64,000 nt of DNA from Pomphorhynchus laevis (Eukaryota > Acanthocephala > Palaeacanthocephala > Echinorhynchida > Pomphorhynchidae): contig WNNJ02002024.1 of the NCBI GenBank assembly GCA_012934845.2, positions 1 through 64,000 of the forward strand, in the 5' to 3' direction. The position numbers were made by a program, and so were the translations under genes. Position 1 is the first letter of the stretch; each line of letters opens with the position of its first letter. This document shows positions 45,064 to 55,269 of this stretch, one piece after another. The notes beneath the pieces are model-generated. The model did no database searches and had not been told where the DNA came from. It worked only from the letters and a program-made list of their open reading frames with translations.

Positions 45064-45849
45064 TCACAGCCTCTCAGTCTGTTTCTTATCGCGATCTGCT
45101 TGTTCTTTCGCCTCTACCTCAGCTTCGTAGATGTCAATATATTTTTTCAGTTCATCTTTCCCAATACTCAGCATTATTGGAGTTTTATTATCTCCCAGAG
45201 TAAGAATCGACATTTCACATCGTTCACAGGTCAACTTTGACGCATCCACTGATTTATACATAACCTTTACGGCTAACATTTTAGCTTCATCTAAACTCAT
45301 ATCTTCTGATTTATACTCCTGTTTTAAAAGCGCAATGGCACTCTGTGAATTGTTACCAATGCACGTTGCTTTCCAACCACTATAATTTCCGGATGGATCA
45401 CTTTGAAATAACTGAAGGCCACGATGTATATCATAACCGGCATATAAAAACGAAACTCCAAACGGTCGACGACCACCAAATTGAGTGTATGCTTGCTTAA
45501 TGTCGCATAAGTGAGCCACCAGATATTCACAAGGAACTGTATCCAGATATGTTAATTGATAGCGTTGCGATATTAACCTGGCCTCATCAACTAGAATATT
45601 TGCATCAGATGTTAGGCCAGCCACACTGCAAAACATTGAGTCATGAAGTTTATATAACTTTTCAGAAACTTGTGTGTCCTCCAGTAATTTGCTAGAATGC
45701 CGTTTTTCAGTCATCAAAACTATACCCTGTCTACAAAGTACACCTATACAGGTTCCAGCCATTGAAATAGCTTCCAAAGCATATTCAACCTGATAAAGTC
45801 TTCCCTCCGGGGAAAATGTTGTCGACCTAGTGTCATATCTCCTTGCCAT
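45064..45849 (-). CDS. PSMA4: Proteasome subunit alpha type-4 (alpha3), intronless
   Basis: 261 residues, the same length as human PSMA4. N-terminal alpha-subunit signature YDTRSTTFSPEGRLYQVEYA; core text CDIKQAYTQFGGRRPFGVS and QSDPSGNYSGWKATCIGNNS are nearly identical to human and fly alpha3; the C-terminus is charged (EVEAKEQADRDKKQTERL) as in alpha3 proteins. It is a non-catalytic subunit of the outer ring of the 20S core particle. Residues about 36-60 (VLCRQGIVLMTEKRHSSKLL) are unusually diverged from the usual 'LA..G.LLA.E....KLL'. No intron, no frame damage. The lack of introns beside a heavily split neighbour suggests a retrocopied paralogue, possibly tissue-restricted like the fly testis alpha subunits; no poly(A) or flanking repeat was seen to prove it. 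Confidence 0.93.
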   Translation of the reverse strand: MARRYDTRSTTFSPEGRLYQVEYALEAISMAGTCIGVLCRQGIVLMTEKRHSSKLLEDTQVSEKLYKLHDSMFCSVAGLTSDANILVDEARLISQRYQLTYLDTVPCEYLVAHLCDIKQAYTQFGGRRPFGVSFLYAGYDIHRGLQLFQSDPSGNYSGWKATCIGNNSQSAIALLKQEYKSEDMSLDEAKMLAVKVMYKSVDASKLTCERCEMSILTLGDNKTPIMLSIGKDELKKYIDIYEAEVEAKEQADRDKKQTERL

Positions 45850-45999
45850 TATTCAAATATCTAAAACATTATACCCATTTAAATTTTACATTTTTGCTAA
45901 AATGTACACCGGTATTCACATAGTAATAATGGATTTTAATAATAAAAGCAAATAGACTTAAAAGAAAGTAATCCATAATTAGAATTCTGGTCATTGATC

Positions 46000-46480
46000 G
46001 AGGTCGGCTTAGTGGTAAGAGAAATCTGACGCGACTAAAGCGATACCAGAGCGACATTTTGGGATTAAGCCAATTAGGGTCTGTCGCATCACTGAAGGCT
46101 AATCATGGCTCACTATGATGGGAAGATGAGAAATAATGTGCTTCAGAAATCTTGGTATTTGTTCTGGTGAACGTTCTCGCAAAAAGAAGACTAGATTCCT
46201 GAAGTTTTGAGTACAACAGAGGCAAACTTTGATTTTCTCTTTTATAACACAAGTTCCACATGTCTCAGGACCCATTATTTTCAGATCCCACTTGAATTTA
46301 AGTCGAATCCTAAAGTCCAGCTTATTAAAATGGTAAAACCCAGGTATATTACCCAATGTGTGAAGGAACTGTATGTTTGGTTTATTAGTGGAAAACGCTT
46401 TGATTGGCAATCTCTCAAACTTTACAACAACCTGCGTTTTGGTAAAAATTTAAAAAGGAGGTTGAATATAATCATCTAGG
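46000..46480. repeat. Dispersed repeat R, copy 2
   Basis: 46125-46310 matches 33480-33660 (shared TTTGTTCT, GAACGT, CAGAGGCAA, TTCCACATGTCTCAGGACCC against its counterpart). G+C-richer than flanks. The open frames crossing it on both strands are not conserved between the two copies. Confidence 0.5.
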
Positions 46481-46589
46481 TTTTTAATCTGAGAAAGAAT
46501 CGGCTTTTGAGACAGCATCTTGGCACGTGTGTCCTGAAAACAGGATTGTGGTATCATCGGCGTATACTCCAAGTCAGATAACTTTATAC

Positions 46590-47113
46590 GATATATAAAT
46601 AAAAATAAATAATAAATAATTATATAAAATTTTATAGAATTTATATTTATATCAAATACAAACAATGTTCTAAAATAATAATATAATAATAGATGTATAT
46701 AAATCATCAAATAATGTAGTTGCCCAGGGAGAGATCTTCAGCCGACTCCAAAATGGACGCCGCATTCACTAGTTGCACGGCTGCGCTGATTCGTTGCATG
46801 ATTCAGCTGAATGCGCGAATATATATTAAGTTAAATATAGTTGATATATCAATTATATATAGTTATATATATCAGTTATATATTATATAACTGATACATA
46901 TAACTATATGTATAGTTATATAACTATATATAACTGATATATATCTATATATATTAAGTCGAAATATTAAATTAAAATTTAAAATAAAAGTCAATTTTTA
47001 TGAATTGACTAATAAATAACAGACGGTGTATTAGAATAAGGATTAGAGGTCATCAGGAGGAACTGCTATGCTATCAGGTTTCGGCGCCATATTCCTAGGA
47101 CCCAACATAGCAG
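46590..47113 (-). mobile_element. PLE terminal unit, interrupted
   Basis: AATTTTTATGAATTGACTAA and the left two thirds of the 3' module (47045-47113, ending CATAGCAG) match the units at 21 and 28 kb. The unit is interrupted at about 46720-46960 by a G+C-rich scrap (TCCAAAATGGACGCCGCATT) and low-complexity ATATAACTG palindromes. Fossil. Confidence 0.6.
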
Positions 47114-47420
47114 ATATTGATTGTGCAGAAGAGGTAATGAGGCAATCTCGACCTATACTACCAGATGCTGATTTTGCATGAAAAAGAAAAGAACCTTAAG
47201 GTACACCAGTAATTATATATAGTGACGGGCATTACGGGCATCTTCGTAGTCGGAAAGCGTTTAATATCCAAGAGCATTTATACCCTGTTAATAATTACTT
47301 TAGTAACCCGAAGATCTAAGGGAATAGATAACAAAAGAAATAAGAAATGTGGTCAAATGCAGCGGAAAAGTCGAGAAATACAGGCACTGATAACAAAACC
47401 TACGCATTTCACAAATTATC
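47090..47420 (-). pseudogene. Possible LINE reverse-transcriptase scrap
   Basis: Minus strand gives AAFDHISYF, LLTGYKCSWILNAFRL and ITGVP*GSFLF, resembling motif A and motif B of jockey-type LINEs, with stops. Too decayed to classify. Confidence 0.35.
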
Positions 47421-48280
47421 GTATAATCCGATAATCTATCAACAAATCCATGAAAAATAGGTTAAAGTAAATTCTTCCATATTAGAAAATCACTAATTTT
47501 ACGAGGAAGTTCTTTTCCATTGATGGAGATTAGGAATTTTTGAATTGAGATGGGCCACTGATCTTTTGAACAAAAGACAGTGTATTTTAATAAAAAAAAT
47601 TCCTCAATATGAAGTAATTGTTTTTAGTCTGTGGATTGCGTCATTAATTAAACGACCAGTTTTGTCCTAGACACTATTAAGTATTCATTTTAAAAATTCA
47701 CGACTCGTAAATGGTCCGTAAAATATATTTGTTAAACTCATATGTTCGCCGACTTTATAGCTAAACAGGACATGGCAGAACAAAAAATTTAACAAGATGG
47801 AGAATCTAAAGGAGTATTAAACTAACATTAGAAGATCTTGATATGAAGCAGAGTATGAAGATGTTATGTACGGAGTATAGAGATATTGTATGCTTTGATA
47901 GAAATCGAGTAATGTTCTGAAGGGCTTAATCAGTTTCGTTTCCTAAGGTACGATAAAAGTTGCATCTCGACCGGGCAAAATACTAAAGTATAGAAGCACC
48001 ACCAGGGTTCCACTGATTAATATTTAGGGAAAATTGGGTCTAGCTAACTACTATTACATGGAGTAGTTAACCAGCGGGACAACAACCTATAGCAAAATTG
48101 ATGATAAGGGTCGAACCTACTATGTTCCCTGCATTTGGCTTAGCCACCACTGCTGTCGTAATGTCATGAGGATATAATGACTGTTTAATTTCTTTATCTC
48201 CATTACTTATTGTAGTGTTTTATATATATGATATAAAAAATTATACCATGTTGATTTTTCATATCATATCTATAAATTAT
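47421..48280. other. Unassigned spacer
   Basis: Mixed composition, no convincing gene, RNA or repeat. Confidence 0.4.
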
Positions 48281-51200
48281 TTACAGAGTTGTGCTCAATA
48301 AATGATATTAATGATGTATATCAGTCGACACAGACTGCTGTTATACATGGACCATCAACAAACGACAAAATATCTTCCAAGCTATCGTCATCTGCTTGCT
48401 TACTAATTCCTTCGCTATCTATGAATCCCGTTCTTAAAACTTCTTACACATACTCCTCGTTTAACTACGGATAAAACTTCCTTAAATCTTCATCTTCCTA
48501 ACAATGCAAACAGTAGAGGCCTTCATCTCGTACATCATTTGTCCTATTCCTCCCCGCATCTAAATACATTTCATACCTCTTTCATCTCTTCAAGTACTCC
48601 TTACTCTACCTCCACCGTATCACTTCTCAATAATTTACATCCTTCCATCAAAATCATCTCCAGTAACATCTCTGATCAACCGATTCAAAAATCCACTCCT
48701 ATCATACATGCTCCAACCGTATCACTGCTCAATAATTTACATCCTTCCGTCAAAATCATCTAAAGTAACATATCCGATCAACCGATTCAAAAATCCACTC
48801 CTGTCACACATTCTCCAAACTATCTTAATTCTTCACTTACACTCCTGCCATTCAAACGTTTACATGCTCTTCTGCCTCTACTCCTACCAGGTATGTCCGT
48901 CAACCACTTCCACTTAATCGTTTTCCTTCGCGCGATCGATGAATTATCATATCTAACTTAAAGCTTCCAATCATCTGTCCTCAAACTCCAAAAATCGTTT
49001 TCCGACATAGTTCACATGCATCCTTGGTATTCTTCCAACGTTTTAAATTTCTTACCACTACGTCTACATGTCGTATCTTTCCTAGCCGCTCCCATCTGAT
49101 ATTGCCCAGCTCAATTTAGCTCGAGTCATTCTTATCAATACGTCAAATCAACGAAAATTTTCATGTTGTACACACAAGACCAAGAATCCGATGGCGTCCC
49201 ATTTCTCCTTCTTACCTTCTTCGCTAGTCGATCTCGCTCCTGAGCATACTTTTCGTCATAGTCTATTCAGCACTCGCTCTATTCTCCATAAAGCTGATAT
49301 GCTCCTTGATATCTTCGATCAAAAAATCTATCGATATTATCTGCATTATCAAATCCTGGCACCCTAACTCTGATGATCTTGCTATTTGTCGTCTATGTCG
49401 CTCTGGTTGTTCTCTAGTTGAATCAGCTCGTCCAATTATCTCTCATACTTCTACTGATTTTCGCCGTTACACTTCGTTCGAATGACTCATATGCAGATGA
49501 ACTTGTGATTGTATACCGTCCAGGTTCAGTTGCCACATCACGTATCTTCTTTAACGACCTTGCAGTTCTTATGTTTCACTGTTCATTGTCTTATATTCCT
49601 TATTTTGTTCTCGGTGACTTAAACATTCGTTTTAATCGCCCGGCTGACTCTAACTCTATCACTTTAACTAATCTTTTTTCTGATTTTAACTATAAATTAC
49701 TTTCAACAAGCCCAAATCATATTCTCGGCGGTGTCTCGACATCATTGATGTTCCTAACTGCTTCAATGACTATACCTCCTTGTCAATTGCTGATCCTGGT
49801 TTTTCCGAACATATCCTTGTCACTCTTACTCGTCCCCATCCTCATTCTCCGCCTCCACCATTATCCACACAAAGTCGACCTTGGAAATTCTCGATATCCC
49901 TATTCTCTGGACAGCCTTACTCAATTCTTCACTCTTTTTACTTCCGCTAAAATATCTCTCCCGATGATCTCTTCATTCCGTTTGATTCTAAACTTACGAA
50001 CATCCTTAATAACCTTCTGCCTATTCAACCACGAGTTTTCAGCATCGCGCCATGCTCCCTGGTTCTGTTCAGATTCTAAGCTTCGGCTCCGTCACTCTTT
50101 TCGTGTGTTTAATCGTTTTCTTAAACGTTCTCCAACCTCACTCACTCCAAATATCCGTGCTTCCTATCTTTCTATATGCCGTTCCCATCTCATACTTATG
50201 CGAACTAAACGTACTCTCTGTCGGCGAAATCAATTCGAGTCCTCTTTCAACTCTAAATCTCATCGGAAAATCTTAAACTGAATTCTTTTACGATCATTTA
50301 CCGTTTGCAACATAAATCCTGATGAATTCTCTTCTTATCTGCAATCTAAGCTATCTAATTTAATTTCCGTTCAGCCCATATGCTCCTTGTATCCTCTCAT
50401 CTATTTAAATACTTCCCTCCAAGATCTATTCCACCTTCTTCCTGTTTCGTCTTACGAAGTTTATTCGATTCTTCTGTCATTACCTAATAAAACCTCTCCT
50501 TCCGAACCAATTTCCACCCACTTGCTTAAAGAAACCTGCTCAACTATCTCAATCTTCCTAACAACTTTGTTCAACTTGTCTATCCGCAACTGCACATTCC
50601 CTTCCAACTGGAAATGCGTCACTGTTCGACCTCCCCTCAAAAAGCAATATCTCGACCCTTCATTAACATCTTCGTACCGTCCTATCTCACTTATCCCAAC
50701 CCTATCTAAACTCATTGAGCATCTTGTTATCAAGCAAGTTAATGCATATCTATTTTTCTCCAACTTGTTCCCTCCCTTCAAAGTTGCTTTTTGCTCTAAT
50801 CACTCTACTGAAATTGTCTGTCTTGAAGTTTATAACGACTTACTCATATCGCGTGATCAAAAATTATGTAGTGTCATAGTTTCTCTTGATCTATCATCTA
50901 CTTTCGACATTGTCGATCACTCAATTCTTCTCCATCGACTTCGTCATGATTATTGCTTCTCTTTACACACAGTGGCTTGGTTTTCTTCATATTTTTCAAA
51001 CCGTACTTTTTGCGTTTGTTATAACTCTTCTCTTTCCCATCCCGTCCGGTGTTCCACAAGGCTACGTTTTAGGCCCTTTGCTTTTCTCTCTTCTTCTCGG
51101 TCATTTTTCTTCTATCTCTCATATATTTAATTTCCATGTTATGCAATACGCTGATGACATTCTAATCTAGGCTCACGCACCTGCTTATCCTATTCATGAT

Positions 51201-51690
51201 CTTAGTGTTTCTGCTTCCAACTGTCTTGCCTCTTCGTCTTTTTCTGAATCCTAATAAATCAAAAATAATGTGGATCCTTCCTCGACGCTTCGGCGCAGAA
51301 CCTCCCTCCGTATCATTAAATTCTACAATTATTCTTATCGTTGATGATCTCGTTTTCCTGGGCTTCCATTTCGACAACATACTTTCACTTAAACCTTTCG
51401 TCGGAGATAAAGTACGCTCATCTACCTTGATTGTCCGCAACCTTCGTCAAATTCGTAGATTGATCGATTTCCTTTCATTTAGGACTATCATATCTTCTCT
51501 CATTTTCTCAGGACTTGATTACTGTCTGAGTATTTTTTCCAATTCACCTTAATCTACTCTTCTTCCAATACAAAGCATCATCAACGCAGCCGTCAGAATT
51601 CTTTGTTTTCGTCGTTTTGATCATACATCCCATCATCTTGCTTCAAGTTGATTATTTGTCAACATCAAATTATCATTCATTGATAAAAGT
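48281..51690 (+). mobile_element. L2/CR1-group LINE copy A, broken
   Basis: ORF1-derived start (LCSINDINDVYQSTQTAVIHG; the same stretch occurs in copy B at 52460), then endonuclease traces (ILHKADMLLDIF, VIVYRPGS, FVLGDLNIRF), the linker (HAPWFCSDSKLRLRHSFRVF) and RT boxes: [104 protein letters not shown]. Frames up to 287 codons remain, but the copy is interrupted many times and its C-terminal domain is cut at about 51690. A 103-bp direct duplication lies at 48614-48819. Confidence 0.8.
48614..48819 (+). repeat. 103-bp tandem duplication in LINE copy A ORF1
   Basis: CCGTATCACTTCTCAATAAT at 48614 recurs at 48717 with few changes, through GATCAACCGATTCAAAAATC in both units. Two copies only. 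Confidence 0.8.
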
Positions 51691-52099
51691 GCATTTTCAG
51701 CTTGACGCTGCTTATCATTTTTCGGATTATTCGTCTCCACATAAGGGAAAAAGCAAATTTATTTCAAGATAAAGTTTGATCCTGTCCATATCATCAGACC
51801 ATAATATATTCTGGGTTAGGATAAAGTGATGAATCTTAATAAATACATGTCCTGGTAAAGCAAGCCATTCTGGATAATGTCTAGATACTTATTCCTGACT
51901 TTCGAATTGAAACATACGGTCGACAGTAGTCTCGATGTTAGTCTCGACAGTAGCGAGCGTGCAGAAGATAACGCTTTTGACAATACTTGTTTTTCATGAG
52001 ATAATGTAAGCTGTTGAGGGTGCACTGAAAAACCTTGGATTTAAATATACACATAAAGATAATATACACATTAATACATACATTGAGAGATAATACAAA

Positions 52100-52970
52100 C
52101 ATCTTGGTTCAATTTTCGTCTTAGTTATAAATACTTACAGTCAACGACAACGAAAACTAATTTCAACGACAACAAAAGCGCATTTTCAATTTTCATTGAT
52201 ATCTTATTATGGCAAATATAAAGCTAACTAAAAATGCCGGCAAGCAACTCAAGTCCGTCAGTAACGATACTTACATTGAAAAGTAAATTGGACGTGACAA
52301 CAAAGACTGAAATGTTTGGACTTACGCTGTCATTCCGTGCACTGACGGGGAAAACGTTTCGGCACGGAATTTCCTCTGCGACTTCTGTTGTGCTGCCCTT
52401 GTAGGGAAGCTAATGAAGCATGATCACTCAAACGAGGGAGACGTTGTGAAGGCTGACGAAACAGAGTTGTGTTCAATAAATGATATTCATGATGCCCCTC
52501 AATCGATTCAGACTGCTGCAATACCTGGGCTATCTACAAACGACAAAATATCTTCCAAGCTATCGTCTTCATCCGATTGCTTACTAACTCCTTCGCCATC
52601 CCAGTCTTCAAATGGACCAAGACACACATTGGAAAAGCTAATCCCGTCTGCATCATTATCAATAGCAAGCACTAACGGATCTTCAACGTCAAGGAAACTC
52701 GCTGAAGGGAAACGGTCACAATATCAAGGATCGATGTTTTCTGAATAATTTCGAAAAACAAAGATACACGTTGTCAACAGTACTATGCACAATCCATGCA
52801 CCAATCAAGGTGATACTTCGACAGTGCCTATGATTACAAATTTGAAACCGAATGGGATAGTGACGGCAGTGATTCGTTTAGCAACAAGGCTATGTATATT
52901 TGCAGATACAATAGATTAACTCCAAAAATCATTAATGCATGTAATGAAAATCATTGTTTAGAATAATTGT
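52100..52970 (+). mobile_element. L2/CR1-group LINE copy B, 5' end with ORF1
   Basis: Has a short 5' leader and the ORF1 start MANIKLTKNAGKQLKSVSN (52209), a Cys pair NFLCDFCCAALVGKLMK typical of the Zn-finger ORF1 of this LINE group, then the Ser-rich region ELCSINDIHDAPQSIQTAAI shared with copy A and a 111-codon open frame (52413-52748). No endonuclease or RT follows; 3' truncated. Confidence 0.65.
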
Positions 52971-53308
52971 TGTAATGCACAATGCACTTCACAGGACAGC
53001 ACGTATGCTATCGTTCTTTCACCAGCTTACTAAGGGTGCTGAACAAGCAACACGCTGATATTCAGCTGAAGCACAATGCTCTAGCAAAATCTCTTTAGCT
53101 ACAAAGCACGAGCAAAGCTCTAGCGCAGATGCTAAGATTCGTCACTGCACATATAGTGGTTATATGAATTGAAAACTACTGGTGACGTTATATTGATAAG
53201 AAAGACTTTAAATACAACTTTTTTTATTAACGCGATCAGGAAAGTTTAAACATGCATGCTTTTTTACAACCTTCGTCGGGAAGCTTAACCGGGAATGCGC
53301 CTACCGCA

Positions 53309-53357
53309 GACGCCTAGCCTCCAATGAGGCGTTTCGACCTTAGTCTACTCATCATTA
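53309..53357 (-). ncRNA. Hammerhead-like motif (degraded)
   Basis: Minus strand: AATGATGAG (first box, leading C changed to A), GTAGACTAAGGTC (possible short GAC/GTC stem II), GAAA, then stem III ACGCC / GGCGT enclosing a 13-nt loop, and the cleavage triplet GTC, followed by TGCGG that can pair with CTGTA upstream as stem I. The stem III and GAAA...GTC geometry is right; box one and stem II are imperfect. Confidence 0.4.
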
Positions 53358-53507
53358 CAGGGTGGTTTCATCAGTGTGCCCCTGTAGCTACACAACTTCG
53401 ATAGTACTTAATCCTCAGTAGGCCTCTGTATGGATGTCACTAAGCGCACACTCCTCCACCGGTTACCAGCCTTACATATGGTATGATTTGCTAAAGCAGT
53501 GGCTTTA

Positions 53508-53548
53508 CAGGACAGCACGTGTGCTAACGTTCCTTCATTCATCAGCTT
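53508..53548 (-). ncRNA. Hammerhead-like motif (weak)
   Basis: Minus strand AAGCTGATGAATGAAGGAAC followed by GTTAGCAC-AC-GTGCTGTC. First box exact, hairpin and GTC present, but the second box reads GAACG rather than GAAA and stem II is not formed. The sister motif at 52992-53029 reads CTGGTGA. Confidence 0.3.
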
Positions 53549-53674
53549 ACTAAGGTTGCTGAACAAGCAACACGCTTGTATACACGCTAATAAGCTGCTT
53601 GTTGTATCTATTCAATTTCATAAAAGATTTATGTACCTGTAAGTTCTGTCTTCAAGGGTGCGAATCACTTAACC

Positions 53675-53785
53675 ATATAAAGAATTATTGGAGCTGGATC
53701 AAAATAGGGGGAAACTTTAATTTGAAATTTCACTATCCTCTGTTAGTATCTTTAGAAAGTTATTCGGAAAATTTGTTAAGCAAAA
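53675..53785. mobile_element. Foldback family F, half copy
   Basis: TTATTGGAGCTGGATCAAAA, then TTTCACTATCCTCTGTTAGT and ATCTTTAGAAAG correspond to one arm of the family at 2965-4285, diverged. Confidence 0.6.
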
Positions 53786-55265
53786 TTACTTATTGCTTAA
53801 CCGTATTTTCAGGTTGGAAACATAAACATTAAGATCGTGAATACGATAAACAGGTACATGAGCATAGATGATAGTGTCATCAGCATATTGCATGACATGG
53901 AAGTTAAATGTATGAGAAATAGAAGACAAGTCACCGAGAAGAAAGAAAATCAAAGGGCCTAATACGAAGCCTTGTGGAACACCGGACGGAATGGACGAAA
54001 GATGGGAGAGAGAAGAGTTAGAATAGACGCCAAATGTACGGTTTGATAGATATGAAGAAAACCATGATACAGTGGGTAAAGAGAAGGCCATAATCATGAC
54101 GAAGGCGATGGAGAAGAATCGAGTGATCGACGATGTCAAAAGCAGATGAGATATCAAGAGAAACTATGACACTATAATTTTTTATCGAGCGAGATTAGTA
54201 AGTTGTTATAAACTTTAAGACAGGCAATTTCAGTAGAGTAATTAGAGGGAAAATCAACTTGGACGGGAGGACACAAGTTGGAGTAAAATATATATGCATT
54301 AACTTGCTCGATAACAAGACGCTCAAGGAGCTTGAAGAAAGTTGGTAGAAGTGAGATAGGACGGTACAAATATGGTAGTGAGGGGACAAAAAAATACTTT
54401 TTGAGGAGAGGTCGAACAGTGGCGCATTTCCAGTTAGAAGGAAATGTGTGGCTAAGGATATATAAGTTGAATCATGTGGTTAGGAATGGTGATATAGATG
54501 AGCAGATATTTTTAAGCAAGTGAGTGTGAATTGGGTCAGAAGGATATGTTTTATTAGGTATTGACAAGAACCGAAGAAGCTTCATCAGACAAAAAGGAAA
54601 GGTGTAATAGCTCTGGGAGGAAAGTACTTAAAGTGAAGAGATGGTACAAGGGGCATATAAGTATAAGGGAAATTAAATTACATAGCTTAGATTGTAGACA
54701 ATAAGAAAATTCATCCGGATTAATGCTACAATGGGTAGATGATCGTAAAAGAATTTAGTTTAAGATTTTCCAATGATATTTAGAGTTAAAAGAGGACTCG
54801 AGTTGATTTCGCTAAAAGAGAGTAAGTTTAGTTTGCATAAATATGAGATGGGAACGGCGGAGAGAAAGATAGAAAGTACGGATATTTGGAGTGAGTGAGG
54901 TTGGAGTACGTTTAAGAAAGCGATTAAACACACGAAAAGAGCGACGGAGTCGATGCTTAGAAAAACTACAGTCGGAATCGAACCAGGGATCATGGCGCAA
55001 TTGCTGAAAACATCGAGGTCTTCTAGGCAGAAAGTGACTGAGGATAGTCGTAAGTTAAGAATCAAACAGAATGCAGAGATCACAGGAAGAAAGATAGCTA
55101 AGCGGAAGCGAAAAGATTTAAGAATTGAGTAAGGCAGAACAGAAAATAGGATATCGAGAAGTTTCCAAGGTCGACTCGGAGTAGCTAGCTAATATTGGAG
55201 GCGGAGAAGGAGGACGGGGAAGAGTAAGAGTGACAAAGAAAGGAAGGACAGACCGTGATATGCGT
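53786..55265 (-). mobile_element. L2/CR1-group LINE copy D, broken
   Basis: Minus strand: linker (DPWFDSDCSFSKHRLRRSFR), RT boxes YRPISLLPTFFKLLERLVIE, STEIACLKVYNNLLIS, GVPQGFVLGPLIFFLL and MQYADDTIIYAHVP, then cut just after the YADD region at about 53790. No ORF1 or complete endonuclease. Closely related to copy A. Several frame breaks. Confidence 0.75.
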
Positions 55266-55269
55266 TACA

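Larger units (their letters stand above)
52990..53590 (-). mobile_element. Retrozyme-like repeat with hammerhead-like motifs
   Basis: About 75 bp at 52992-53060 recurs at 53508-53580 (CAGGACAGCACGT, CTTACTAAGG, GCTGAACAAGCAACACGCT). Each copy on the minus strand has a CTGATGA or CTGGTGA box, an AGCAC/GTGCT hairpin and a GTC. Between them is a G+C-rich block (53270-53470) with a third hammerhead-like motif. No coding frame. The layout, direct repeats each with a hammerhead-like motif, resembles retrozymes, but cores are decayed. Confidence 0.45.

Noticed and set aside
45131-45385. Plus-strand frame opposite the proteasome gene
   Set aside because: Shadow of the conserved PSMA4 frame.
46000-46075. 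tRNA-like A box (TTAGTGGTAAGA) and weak B box
   Set aside because: No cloverleaf could be folded and the B box match is poor.
48100-48160. GGGTCGAACC as a pol III B box
   Set aside because: No A box at a suitable distance and no fold.
49418-50281. A 287-codon frame as a separate host gene
   Set aside because: It covers LINE endonuclease and linker text in more than one true frame; part of LINE copy A.
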